64,000 bases of DNA from Armatimonadota bacterium (GTDB lineage Bacteria > Armatimonadota > HRBIN16): assembly GCA_026003195.1 (NCBI GenBank), contig BPGU01000004.1, positions 382,317 to 446,316 of the forward strand. Direction: 5' to 3'. Within the stretch, counting starts at the first letter, position 1. Each line of letters begins with the position of its first letter. The translations under genes were made by a program, and so were the position numbers. Under the pieces are notes generated by a model, which was not told the origin of the DNA, did not search any database, and saw only the letters and a list, made by a program, of their open reading frames with translations. Below are positions 50,572 through 60,700 of this stretch, one piece after another.

Positions 50572-51072
50572 GTGCCGTTTTATGAAGCCATGTACCTCGT
50601 CCACCCCAGCGTGGACGATGAGCGATTAGCGGAGATTATCGCTCGCTACAATCAGGTGGTGGAAAGCGCAGGAGGCGTCATCGAACACTCCGGCAAGTGG
50701 GATCGCCGTCGTCTGGCGTATCCCATCCAAAAGGTGCAGGAAGCCACCTATGTACTGATGTACTTCCGCGCCGCCCCACAGGTTCCTGCGGAGTTAGACA
50801 GGCTGTTCCGAATCAGTGATGAGGTGATACGTCATCTCATCATTCGTCACGATAAACCGCACCTGGTGCTGACCGTTCCCCCGACAGAAGAGGTCCCCGA
50901 AGAGGCTCCCGAGGAAATGGCAGAAGGGGCTGTTTCCGAGCAGGTGGCAGAAGAAGCCGCCGCCGAGCCGATGGAGGCTCCGCAGGTGGAGCCTGCGCCT
51001 GAAGAGACGGGCGAAGAGGAAAACGTTCCTGAGGGCGAGGGGACAGCCAGCACCGAGCAAGAGCAAGCGTAA
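50572..51072 (+). CDS. rpsF: 30S ribosomal protein S6 with long acidic tail
   Basis: 166 residues from GTG 50572 (GGGAGGAAA before it). Residues 1-97 are a normal S6: 'YEAMYLVHPSVDDERLAEI', 'GKWDRRRLAYPIQKVQEATYVLMYF', 'FRISDEVIRHLIIR'. It binds 16S rRNA together with S18 on the platform of the small subunit. Residues ~98-166 are an extra Glu/Pro/Ala-rich tail ('EEVPEEAPEEMAEG' and more), probably disordered. Standard bacterial S6 is ~100-135 residues. Operon order rpsF-ssb-rpsR is conserved, but rplI does not follow. Confidence 0.95.
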   Translation: MPFYEAMYLVHPSVDDERLAEIIARYNQVVESAGGVIEHSGKWDRRRLAYPIQKVQEATYVLMYFRAAPQVPAELDRLFRISDEVIRHLIIRHDKPHLVLTVPPTEEVPEEAPEEMAEGAVSEQVAEEAAAEPMEAPQVEPAPEETGEEENVPEGEGTASTEQEQA

Positions 51073-51105
51073 ACACCACTTCGCGCTCAGGAAGGGGAAG
51101 GCACC

Positions 51106-51612
51106 ATGTACAACCGCGTTATCCTTATCGGGCGACTCGTGCGAGACCCGGAGTACCGTTCTACTCCAGAGGGAGTGACTCTGGCGAGAATGACTATCGC
51201 GGTGGACCGCATGCGCAGCCGCGAGACTGGGGAACGCCAGACGGATTTCATCGACCTTGTGGCGTGGCGACAGCAGGCGGAGTTCGCTATCAACTACCTG
51301 AAGAAAGGGCGGTTGATTATGGTGGAAGGACGCCTGCAGGTGCGTGATTGGCTCTCTCCGCAGGGCGAACGCCGCCGTGCGTATGAAGTGGTAGTAGACC
51401 GGCTGGAAGGGCTGGACCGTCCTAAAGAGGCAGCTGGCGTATCCGAAGAGGAACCTGCGCCCGTTGTGAGCGCCGCCACCGCAGCACCCAGAGCCTCTAT
51501 GCCACCCGTACAGACGGTGCCAGAGGACGTCAGCGACCCCTTCCTGGGTGACGAAGAGTTCCCCGAAGAGGAAGATGAGTACGACCCGTTTGCGGACACC
51601 GAAGAGGAATAA
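51106..51612 (+). CDS. ssb: Single-stranded DNA-binding protein
   Basis: 168 residues. Residues 1-105 are the OB fold: 'MYNRVILIGRLVRDPEYRST', 'TIAVDRMRSRETGERQTDFIDLVAWRQQAEFAINYL', 'KKGRLIMVEGRLQVRDW'. It coats single-stranded DNA as a tetramer and recruits repair proteins through its C-terminal tip. That tip is unusual: the last residues are 'EYDPFADTEEE', so the family's terminal DDDIPF-like motif is replaced by an internal DPF followed by six more residues. Between rpsF and rpsR as usual. Confidence 0.94.
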   Translation: MYNRVILIGRLVRDPEYRSTPEGVTLARMTIAVDRMRSRETGERQTDFIDLVAWRQQAEFAINYLKKGRLIMVEGRLQVRDWLSPQGERRRAYEVVVDRLEGLDRPKEAAGVSEEEPAPVVSAATAAPRASMPPVQTVPEDVSDPFLGDEEFPEEEDEYDPFADTEEE

Positions 51613-51624
51613 ATGGAGGAAGTG

Positions 51625-51855
51625 ATGACCAGTAAACCGCGCTATCGGAGACGCCGCAAGGTATGCGGCTTCTGCGTAGAGAAAATCGCCTATATTGACT
51701 ACAAGAACGCGTCGCGCCTGCGCCGCTACATCACCGATAGAGGCAAAATTATTGCCCGGCGTACCAGCGGCAACTGTGCCAAACACCAGCGCCAGCTGGC
51801 AAAGGCGATTAAGCGGGCGCGACATCTGGCTCTGCTGCCCTTTGTGGCAGAGTGA
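51625..51855 (+). CDS. rpsR: 30S ribosomal protein S18, zinc-binding (C+) form
   Basis: 76 residues from ATG 51625, which has GGAGG 6 bp before; an ATG at 51613 directly after the ssb stop would add four residues and lacks such a site. '[19 protein letters not shown]' and '[20 protein letters not shown]' include a CxxC and a CxxH pair, the zinc-ribbon form of S18, whereas many bacteria have a form without these Cys. It partners S6 in the ribosome. A hairpin 115 bp downstream probably ends the operon. Confidence 0.96.
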   Translation: MTSKPRYRRRRKVCGFCVEKIAYIDYKNASRLRRYITDRGKIIARRTSGNCAKHQRQLAKAIKRARHLALLPFVAE

Positions 51856-51969
51856 CTCGCGGTTCGCAATCACATGTCCACGCGGGAGGAGAGGCTTCGT
51901 CGCATTCTGAGTGCCGTTGCCGCGGCGGAGCATCACCTTGCCTGAAAGGAAAGGGGTTCGGAGAATGGA

Positions 51970-51991
51970 AGGGCACGTTCCACCGTGCCCT
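51970..51991 (+). terminator. Hairpin after the rpsF-ssb-rpsR operon
   Basis: AGGGCACG (51970-51977), loop TTCCAC, CGTGCCCT (51984-51991), then TGTCTACACTTTT. A perfect 8-bp stem between rpsR and the isomerase gene; it may only attenuate transcription. Confidence 0.5.
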
Positions 51992-52024
51992 TGTCTACAC
52001 TTTTGCGGAGGAGGAAATCGGCGA

Positions 52025-53170
52025 ATGTCTGACCGAATGTCGGTAGATACCAGCGTGCTGGACGATGCTGCAGGTCGCGCTGCGCTGGATGCACAGAACA
52101 TGATCCCCCTGACCCACGAGTTCCCCGAACAGTGCCGAAAGGCTCTGGAAATCGCAAAGCAGTTCCATCCTCCTACCCCCCGTATGCCTGTCCAGAACGT
52201 CGTCGTGACGGGTTTGGGAGGATCTGCGGTAGGGGGCGACCTGTTGCGCGTGCTGGTGGAAGATAACGGCGAGGTGCCTCTGGTAGTGAACAGAGACTAC
52301 CAGATGCCCGCGTTCGTGAACGACCGTACCTTCGTCATTGCCGCCAGCTATTCCGGCAACACCGAGGAGACCTTGAGCGCCTTTGAGGACGCGCAGGATA
52401 GGGGCGCGTTGCTGGCGTGCGTCACCAGCGGAGGCGAGCTGGCTCAGCGCGCCGCACACTATGGAACCCCTGTGGCTTTTATCCCCAAGGGACAGCCTCC
52501 GCGCAGTGCCATGGGTTACCTGTTTATCCCCATGCTGATGGCAGCGCACCAGGTGGGGGTCATTCGTCGCGATCCTACCGGCGACCTGCAAAACGCCATT
52601 GCCCTGCTGGAAAAGGCGCGTGAAGCGTGGCACGCCGATGTGCCTTTCGAGAAAAACCCTGCCAAGCAGCTCGCCGCCAAACTGTATGGCAAGCTGCCCA
52701 TCCTCTACGGCTCGCAGGCGTACTCCACCGTCGTTGCCTTCCGCTGGAAGACGCAGCTGAACGAGAACACCAAGATTCACGCCTATTCCAACGGCTATCC
52801 CGAGATGAACCATAACGAAATCCTGGGGTGGGTGTTGGCGAAGCAACAGGTTCCCAATCTGGCGGTAGTGCTGCTGCGCGACCGGATGGAGCGACCGAAA
52901 ATCGTGGCGCGCGTGGAGACTACGAAACGGCTCTTTGCACGTGCCGCGGAGGTGCATGAGGTCTTCGCGGAGGGGCAAAGCCTTTTGGCACGTATGCTTC
53001 ATGCTATCTATCTGGGCGACTGGGTCAGCTGCTACCTCGCTTTGCTGTACGGCATGAACCCCACCGACATCAGCTACATCAACCTGCTGAAGGCGGTACT
53101 GGAAAAGATTGACGAAGAAGATCCTGCCTACGCTGAGGTGCTGCAGAAGGAACTGCAGGCGATAGGTTAG
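52025..53170 (+). CDS. Bifunctional phosphoglucose/phosphomannose isomerase
   Basis: 381 residues from ATG 52025 (GGAGGAGG ~12 bp before; ATG 52037 is an alternative). Two SIS domains: 'VVTGLGGSAVGGDLLRVL', 'FVIAASYSGNTEETLSAFED', 'PVAFIPKGQPPRSAMGYLF', and in the second half 'ILYGSQAYSTVVAFRWKTQLNEN', 'AYSNGYPEMNHNEILGW'. This is the PGI/PMI family of archaea and some bacteria, interconverting glucose-6-P, fructose-6-P and mannose-6-P. It may serve as the sole phosphoglucose isomerase, and it supplies mannose-6-P handling that suits the alpha-mannosidase encoded downstream on the other strand. Confidence 0.92.
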   Translation: MSDRMSVDTSVLDDAAGRAALDAQNMIPLTHEFPEQCRKALEIAKQFHPPTPRMPVQNVVVTGLGGSAVGGDLLRVLVEDNGEVPLVVNRDYQMPAFVNDRTFVIAASYSGNTEETLSAFEDAQDRGALLACVTSGGELAQRAAHYGTPVAFIPKGQPPRSAMGYLFIPMLMAAHQVGVIRRDPTGDLQNAIALLEKAREAWHADVPFEKNPAKQLAAKLYGKLPILYGSQAYSTVVAFRWKTQLNENTKIHAYSNGYPEMNHNEILGWVLAKQQVPNLAVVLLRDRMERPKIVARVETTKRLFARAAEVHEVFAEGQSLLARMLHAIYLGDWVSCYLALLYGMNPTDISYINLLKAVLEKIDEEDPAYAEVLQKELQAIG

Positions 53171-53691
53171 TCTTCTGCAAAGTTTCCCCGAGGGCGCGGC
53201 TCTTGCCAAGCCGTGCCCTCCAGAGGATGGCACACCATACAAAGGATACCAGCGGCTCGGCAGGGGTATCGCCCTCTACAGGGTGAAGGCAGGAATCGCG
53301 CTGGACAGACTAATAACTTTGTCGTCCGCACACCCGCTACCCCACGCTCTGCGCCTTCACAAGGCGGCTTTTGACTAGTAGTCTGTCAATCGTCAATCTT
53401 GTCCACGGTTGTGCTCCGCCACCATCCGGGTGTCCTTGCGAGCCGCGCAGCGGCGAAGCCATCTCCTGCGCTAGAGCAACCGCACCCCTGTCCCCTCTCC
53501 GATGAGGAGAGGGGTGATTACGGTTCCCCCTTCCCTCGCAGGGAAGGGGGCCAGGGGGTTAGGTGGAGGGCACACCAGCGGCTTTGCAGGAACCTCGCCC
53601 TCCAGATGTGACAGTTCACGAAACCCATCCGTAGGGGCAGACCTGCGTGTCTGCCCCCTCAACGCCGTACCGAAACCTGCCCCCCAACGCC
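53171..53691. repeat. Intergenic cluster of dispersed repeats and hairpins
   Basis: A 521-bp gap between convergent genes with no gene. It contains three copies of the GGCGAGGCTC family (53190-53220, a hairpin; 53253-53276; 53579-53604), one 'TTGCGAG...GAAGCCATCTC' repeat (53436-53465), a CCCCTCTCC/GGAGAGGGG hairpin near 53492-53514, a CCCCTTCCCT/AGGGAAGGGG hairpin near 53527-53549, and a GGGGCAGAC/GTCTGCCCC hairpin near 53633-53658. The pile-up suggests an insertion sink for small non-autonomous repeats and ends transcription from both sides. Confidence 0.7.
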
Positions 53692-56600
53692 TTATTGTAC
53701 CTTCCGGTACTCTACCTTGCCGTGCGCCATCACCTTGACGATGAGGAACCCTCGCCCCGGCGGTCGTTCGCCCTCAAAGCGGATCTCCGCACGCTCGTCG
53801 GGTCGTAAGTGGAACCCTTGTGTGTGCCTTCCTCCAGCAGTCAGGCGATACATGCCCACCGCATCGCCCCAGGTCTCCAGCGGGGTGATGACCTGTACCA
53901 CTCCCTCTATCAGGTCGTCCGTGCCGTTACGCAGATGCACCACCAGCGCGTGGCGATCGATATGTACCTCCCACTCCGGGAAGTACTCCCGACCGACCTC
54001 CAGAATATCCTCGTAACTCTGCCCGTCCCATTCCAGCTGGGCACGCACCACTCCAGTGCGCCGCGGCGTGTCGAAGCACAACAGCACTTTCCATGTCTGC
54101 GCCTCGCCGGGCGGCAGGTCAAACGGAATCTCCGCTGGAACGGTGTGCCATCCTTCGGGAACCACCAGACGTACCACGCCAGCGGCATTGCGGTCGCGCA
54201 GGTTGTTGACCACCCCCACCTCTATGGTGTTGATGGTAACGCCTCCCTGAGGGATGTGGATACCCGTTTTGACGTCACCGCGCACGCTCACCGCGACGGG
54301 CAGATAGCCGATGGGGTCTGCACCCAGATTGTGCTGCCAGTAGCGCACAGTCACCGGCTGCACAGGCTCGGTGACGGCTCCTAGCACACGGCGCCCTCCC
54401 TTCGGAGCAAACGGTTTGGGTTTCAGCAGGAAGGTCTCGATGGCGAAGCTATCCAGGGGAAACTCCACCCCGCCGTCCTGCAGAGCGACAGGCTGCAGAG
54501 GCTCCTCCAGCAGGTTCGCGTGGTGCGCCTCCAGAACGCCTGAATGCCACTGCAGGCGCACCCTGTCGCCAAAGCCGGTGGGGTCGTACAGACGCACCGC
54601 GATGCCCTTGCTTTCGGCGTCCACCGGGTGCGATTCGAAACGCCCCGTCGGGTTATCCGCAGGCTTGAGGGCGGTGAGGATAGCCTGCTGTGCCTCTACC
54701 TGCAGAAAGGAGTAGTCCAGAGGTAACGCACCGCCGTGCAGCATTCCCTGCACCGTCTGCAGCGGGTTGTTCACCTCCCAGCCCACGCGAGCAACCCCTC
54801 CTCTCCGCCAGTCGCCAGCATGGGGATACAGGCTGTAGCGGAAGAGATGGGTCTTGTGTTCGGGGATGAACACAAAGGGCAGTCTATCGGGTTGACCCCA
54901 CGGTGTGCCTCCCCACGCCGCGGTGTGCATCAGGAACAGCACCATCGTGTCGTCGTTTTCTACCGAGTTCAACACGTTGCCCGTGTTCACCAGCGCGACG
55001 CCGTAGTCGTCAGCAGGCAGGGGATGCTCTACGATGTTGGCATCGGCAGGCAGAACCACCGCGGCGGAGTGCTCTATCTGCGCTGCCATCTGCTCTACCA
55101 TCTCCTGCAGGGAGGTTTCATCCTTCGCTGCAATCACCAGCACGGGCAGAGGCTGCCAGCCATCGGGCATGTCGGGGTCTTCCACGAGAGCAATGCCCTG
55201 CCCCTCCTGCAAGATGGCTTGCAATCGCGATGCCTGTGCTTTGGGCAAGCGAGCCAGCAGGTCCGCAAGCAGGGTGTTATCGCCGTTCAGGCTGAGCAGC
55301 ACCCGCAAAGACATGCCCAGCGACAGGTCTTCATTGGGGTTGTGGGGGAAGGGCAGGATGGTATCTTCCACAGGCAGTTGCAGGCGGCGCGGGGCGTCGA
55401 AGTCGTCGTAAACGGGAGTGCAGGGCACGCCTTTGCGAATCAATGCGCGCTGCAGGGTGTATGCCGCCTGCACGCTGGCGGGATGGTGGGAAGTGACCAG
55501 ATGGCACATACCGAAGGGGCGTTGCTGACCGTCGGCGAAGCGCACCCACGCCGCACCCGACAGGTCGCCCCACTGGCAGGCGTGTCGCGCTCCGCACTCC
55601 GAATAGTTGCGCCACTGGTGGAAGCGGAAGTCCAGCTTGCCCTTGCTCTTGCGTTTGGTAATGGCTCCGAACCGCTCCTCGAACACCGGCTCGGCGTTCT
55701 GCACGTTCACCGGGAAGGTCACCACGAACAGCTCGTTTTCGCCGCGATAGCGTTGTAGCTGCGTGGCGAAGTCGATTCGGCACACGCCCTGCGTGAGGCT
55801 GACCACCTGCTCGCGCTCACAGGAGCGCATCTCGCCGCGAATCACCAGCCGTGACTGCACGGGTCCCTGCCACGCCTGCACGTTCGCCGCATAGTCGCGC
55901 GAGAACCACTTCGGTCCCAGCGTGTAGCACTCCCACGCCGGCTCGGCGCGGTCTGCTTTCTCCAACAGGGCGACGATTTCGTTACCGGGTCCGGCTTGCA
56001 GGTTCAGCACCTCGCGCCCCGCCTGCTTGTCGTAGATACTGCTCAGCCCACCGCCCAGCTGTGGGTCGGCGGTCACGCGGAAGAACTCGTTTTCGATGGT
56101 ATACCCGGGTATCCGTTTGGGCGCAGGGGGCAGGGTGTCGGTCTCCACCACGCGGTAGGTGCGGAAGCCCATCGGCGGGATGTCGCGCGCCAGCAGGGTC
56201 ACCTCCGCCTCGTGCAGGGGCAGGCGCGGCGGTAATGGCGATTCCAGCTGGCAGGGTACCGGATTGCCCTCCGAGTCCTCGATACGGAAACCGCTGACCG
56301 GTTTGGGGAAGCGCAAGGTCACGCGCACGGCGTCGGTTCGGCTCCAGTTGAGCGCATTGTGCACCTGCAGGGTGATGACTGTGGGCGGAGGAGCCGTGTA
56401 AGCAGTGTCGGTCTGGTCGCAGATGTAGCGCAGGCTGCGGGAACGCACATCATGCGCCAGCTCCAGTGCTTCACGGAAGCCCGCCATCATGTCCAGGAAA
56501 GCACGGTCGCACAGAGGACCCGCAATGCCGTCATGATGCTGGTTGAACAGGAGCTGTCGCCATGCCTTATCCAGAGCCTTATCGGGGTATTCCGCGCCCA

Positions 56601-57507
56601 GCAGATGCGCGACGGTGGCGAAGAACTCCGCCTGGTGCAGGCTCTGTTCCGCCAGTCGGTTGGCGATTTTGAGCTCGATGCGCGATAGCCCCGTGCCCTG
56701 ATGGTGCCACTCGTAGTCGCGCGAGGTGACAGGGATGGAGACGGTGTGCTGCTCATGCTGGCGGAAGGCATGTTCGAACCACTGCTCATGCCCGATACCG
56801 CTGAGGATGACCGCATGTTCGCGCTGTGCCAGCTCTTCGCCGCGTCCTGCCATCCACGCGGTAGGCGGTTTGAAGTCCACGCAGTCCAGCCTGCAATCGG
56901 CGGTAAAGCCCAGCGAGCGCATCTCCTGGAAGAAATCATCTATTGCCTTTAGGAAGGTGTCGGGGTCACTATTGGGAAACCAGTATCCCATGCGTTTGAA
57001 CAGCAGTGGCTCGCCGTCCAGCGCAAGGTGCCAGAACACCGCCAGCGCACCGCGGATGTCTTTGCTCCAGATGCACCCCCGGAAGCGCGACTTGCGCAGA
57101 ATCTGCCCCAGCTGCGCACTGTGCCCGAACACATCCCACGGCATGTATATCCATGGCTGGTCACCCAGCACGCCCTCGTGATACCAGCGTCCGTACAGGA
57201 TGTTGCGCACGATGCCCTCGCCACCGATGACCGTCTCGGTGGGCTGGCTGTGTGAGCCTCCCGTGCCGATTCGCCCTTCCTGCACCCACCGACGCACTTC
57301 AGACAGGGCTTCGGGGTGCGTATCCAGATAGGGTTTGAGGTAGGTTAGCTCGTGCAGGAAGACGCCATAGTGCGGGTCCATGCGCAGGATTTGCAGATTC
57401 TGGTGCATATCGCCCAGCAAGCTCACCGCGTAATCGCGCTGGTCCTCCAGCCACACCACGTCGGAATGAAAACCGGGCACCACGTAGGTGCAGGTGCGTT
57501 GCGCCAT
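53692..57507 (-). CDS. Alpha-mannosidase, glycoside hydrolase family 38
   Basis: 1271 residues, no signal peptide, so probably cytoplasmic. The zinc site and catalytic core are present: 'PGFHSDVVWLEDQ' (His 14, Asp 16), nucleophile Asp 125 in 'MPWDVFGHSAQLGQIL', and a third-ligand region 'LLFNQHHDGIAG' near 320. A central helical bundle and beta-sandwich domains follow, with 'GYTIENEFFRVTADPQLGGGL' typical of the GH38 C-terminal part, and a C-terminal extension with extra beta domains makes it longer than the usual 850-1050 residues. It should release mannose from glycans or mannosylglycerate-like compounds; the linkage is unknown. Confidence 0.9.
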   Translation of the reverse strand: MAQRTCTYVVPGFHSDVVWLEDQRDYAVSLLGDMHQNLQILRMDPHYGVFLHELTYLKPYLDTHPEALSEVRRWVQEGRIGTGGSHSQPTETVIGGEGIVRNILYGRWYHEGVLGDQPWIYMPWDVFGHSAQLGQILRKSRFRGCIWSKDIRGALAVFWHLALDGEPLLFKRMGYWFPNSDPDTFLKAIDDFFQEMRSLGFTADCRLDCVDFKPPTAWMAGRGEELAQREHAVILSGIGHEQWFEHAFRQHEQHTVSIPVTSRDYEWHHQGTGLSRIELKIANRLAEQSLHQAEFFATVAHLLGAEYPDKALDKAWRQLLFNQHHDGIAGPLCDRAFLDMMAGFREALELAHDVRSRSLRYICDQTDTAYTAPPPTVITLQVHNALNWSRTDAVRVTLRFPKPVSGFRIEDSEGNPVPCQLESPLPPRLPLHEAEVTLLARDIPPMGFRTYRVVETDTLPPAPKRIPGYTIENEFFRVTADPQLGGGLSSIYDKQAGREVLNLQAGPGNEIVALLEKADRAEPAWECYTLGPKWFSRDYAANVQAWQGPVQSRLVIRGEMRSCEREQVVSLTQGVCRIDFATQLQRYRGENELFVVTFPVNVQNAEPVFEERFGAITKRKSKGKLDFRFHQWRNYSECGARHACQWGDLSGAAWVRFADGQQRPFGMCHLVTSHHPASVQAAYTLQRALIRKGVPCTPVYDDFDAPRRLQLPVEDTILPFPHNPNEDLSLGMSLRVLLSLNGDNTLLADLLARLPKAQASRLQAILQEGQGIALVEDPDMPDGWQPLPVLVIAAKDETSLQEMVEQMAAQIEHSAAVVLPADANIVEHPLPADDYGVALVNTGNVLNSVENDDTMVLFLMHTAAWGGTPWGQPDRLPFVFIPEHKTHLFRYSLYPHAGDWRRGGVARVGWEVNNPLQTVQGMLHGGALPLDYSFLQVEAQQAILTALKPADNPTGRFESHPVDAESKGIAVRLYDPTGFGDRVRLQWHSGVLEAHHANLLEEPLQPVALQDGGVEFPLDSFAIETFLLKPKPFAPKGGRRVLGAVTEPVQPVTVRYWQHNLGADPIGYLPVAVSVRGDVKTGIHIPQGGVTINTIEVGVVNNLRDRNAAGVVRLVVPEGWHTVPAEIPFDLPPGEAQTWKVLLCFDTPRRTGVVRAQLEWDGQSYEDILEVGREYFPEWEVHIDRHALVVHLRNGTDDLIEGVVQVITPLETWGDAVGMYRLTAGGRHTQGFHLRPDERAEIRFEGERPPGRGFLIVKVMAHGKVEYRKVQ

Positions 57508-57787
57508 CGCCTTTCCCCCTTCGTGTCCGCGTTGATGCTGTTATCGAGTTGGGCATGAGGGGCACGGTGTCCTGCCGGGTATACTGCGGTTGTGCATCAC
57601 GGACCGCCTGCTACTCCCTCTGGAAGTTTGCACTCCGTCCAGTATCCCATTGGGCTGACGATAGCCTCTCTGGCTATCCGAAACCTCTTCGCTTACCCGG
57701 TGTCTGAATAGGAAGTCTGAGCGTTCGCAGTGAAGACGCTTCCAGACAGCGAAATAAGCATCACAACATGTTCGACAGGAGAGGAGT

Positions 57788-60700
57788 ATGAAAAGCAGAC
57801 TCACCGCACGGCTGATTGTCGTTGGAATGTGGCTGTGTCTGACGGTGAGCCGGGTCGCCGTTGCACAGGAGACTACCCTTCCCCATCCCGGCATGCTGCG
57901 CTATCCTGATGTGAGCGCCACTCACATCGTTTTCGTCTACGCCAATGACCTGTGGCTGGTACCGAAGTCAGGCGGACTGGCAGTGCCTCTGGCAAACCCG
58001 CCGGGGCAAGAATCCTTCCCCCGTTTCAGCCCGGACGGCAAGACGGTCGCTTTCGTCGGCAACTACGACGGCAATCGCGACATCTACACGGTGCCGGTGG
58101 AGGGAGGTATCCCCTACCGGATCACACACCATCCGTCCTTCGAGTGGCTGAGCGAGTGGACGCCCGACGGCAACAGGCTGATTTTCTCTGCGTCCAACCT
58201 GAGCGGTTTTGGGCCGGGCATGAAGATGTACACCGTCTCCGCGAATGGTGGTCTGCCGGAGAAACTGCCTATCCCCTACGGGGTGAACGGCAGTCTGAGC
58301 AGCGATGGAGTGTGGCTTGCTTATACCCCGCATTCCACGGACAACGCCACGTGGAAACGCTATCGTGGCGGTATGGCCACGGATATCTGGCTGTTCAACC
58401 TGCGCACCAAACAGTCCAAACGCATTACAGACTGGGAGGGAACCGACACCCTGCCCATGTGGCATGGCGAGAAGGTGTACTACCTGTCCGATGCCGGACC
58501 CGAGCATCGCCTGAACATCTGGGTGTATGACACACGTACCGGCAAGCGCGAGCAGGTGACCCACTTCCAAGATTTTGACGTCAAGTGGCCCTCCATCGGA
58601 CCCGGAGACAAGGGCGAGGGCGAAATCGTCTTCCAGCAGGGTTCGCACCTGTACCTGCTGAACCTCGCCACCCGCAAGGCACAGCCGGTGCAGGTGAAGA
58701 TTCCGGGCGCGCGCCCTACGTTGCGCCCGCGAGCAGTGGATGTCAGCCGGTTTATCTTTGGCTGGGGCATCTCACCGACCGGCAAGCGTGCAGTGGTAGA
58801 GGCACGCGGTGACATCTGGACACTTCCCGCCAAGAACGGCTCCCCGCGCAACCTCACTCGCACCAGCGGTGTGGCGGAGCGCGATCCTTCCTGGAGCCCG
58901 GATGGGCAGTGGATTGCCTACTTCTCCGATGCCACCGGGGAGTATGAACTGTACATCATGCAGTCCGACGGCAAAGGCGAGCCGAAACGCCTGACCACCG
59001 ACGGCGCGTGCTTCCGGTACAACCCCGTCTGGTCACCCAACTCGAAGTTCATCGCCTTCTCCGACAAGACAGGCGCGCTGTACATCTACGGCATGGACAG
59101 CGGTAGAGTGAGGCTGGTAGACAAAGACCCCTGGGCAGAAGCGCCTTCGCCCAGCTGGTCATCCGACAGCCAGTGGATCGCCTATGCCAAGAATGGCGAC
59201 CGGAGCCGCAATGCCGCGATATGGCTGTACAACGTGGACACGGAGCAGAAGGTGCAGGTCACCAGCGGGATGTTCCATGACATCTCGCCCGTGTTTGACC
59301 GCAAGGGCGACTACCTGTACTTCGTGAGCCATCGCAACTTCCGTCCTTTCTACGAGGATCTGGGCACCACGTGGATATACACGGGCACCCAGGTGCTGCT
59401 GGCAGTGCCTCTACGGGCAGACATTGCCTCACCCTATCTGCCCAGGACCGATGAGGAGAAATGGGGCGAGAAGGGCAAAGAGCAGCCGAAAGAGGGACAG
59501 CCTGAAAAGCGTGAAGAAAAGCCCGCAGCCCCTACTCAGTCAACAGACGAGGTGAGCGGCGAGTGGAGCGGAACGGTATCGGGAAGCATGATACCGGGCG
59601 GCAGCCTCGGCATCAGGGCAAAGCTGCAGTTGCAACCCGATCGCACGGTCACCGGCACAGTGGAAAGTCCGATGGGCAGTGCAGCAGTGAACGGAACCTA
59701 TAACCCCGCTACGAAAGAACTGATGCTGATCATCACCCTGCCTGATGGCACTACGCTGAATCTGAACGCGAAGATTTCCGGTAACACACTGGAAGGCGTG
59801 GTGACCGCACCCACCGGAGAGAAGCTGCAACTCAAGGCGGAGAAGGTCGGCGGTGCTCCTGCAGCTCCTGCTCAGCCTGCAAAAGCAGAGGGCGCACCAA
59901 CCACTAAACCCGACGGCAAGGTGCACATCGACTTCGCAGGTTTCGAGGCACGCGCGATCCAGTTGCCAGTCAAACCCGGGCGTTTCGGCAGGCTGGCGGT
60001 GAACGACCGCGGGCAGCTGATTTTCGTGCGGATGCCTGTCGCTGGAAGCGAGGAGCCTCCCGCCATTAAGCTCTTCGACCTCAACGACGAAAAGCGGGAG
60101 GAGAAAGTCGTTGCCAGCGGAGCGAGCGCTTTGGACATCTCCGCTGACGGCAAGAAGCTGCTGGTCATTCGTGGCAATACAGCGAGCATTCAGGATGCCG
60201 CACCGGGCGCATCTGGCGATGCGGTAGTCACGAGCGGCATGACCGCGATGATAGACCCCCGCGCCGAGTGGAAGCAGATATTTATCGACGCCTGGCGCAT
60301 CCAGCGCGACTTCTTCTATGACCCCAACATGCACGGCGTGGACTGGAAAGCCATGCGCGACCACTACATGCCGATGCTGGAAGACTGTGTGAGCCGTGAA
60401 GACGTGAGCTTCGTCATCGGCGAGATGATTGCCGAGCTGAACGTCGGGCACGCCTACTACATGGGCGGCGACACCGAGCAAGCCCCCTCGGTATCGGTCG
60501 GTTTGCTGGGCTGCGATTTCGAACTGCACCGCGGCGCGTATCGCATCAGCAAAATCTATCGGGGTGCGCCATGGGACTCGGATGCGCGCGGACCGCTGAG
60601 CGAGCCGGGCGTGAAGGTCAAAGAAGGCGACTATCTGCTGGCGGTGAACGGCGTGCCAATAGACACCACCAAAGACCCCTGGGCGGCGTTTCAAGGTATG

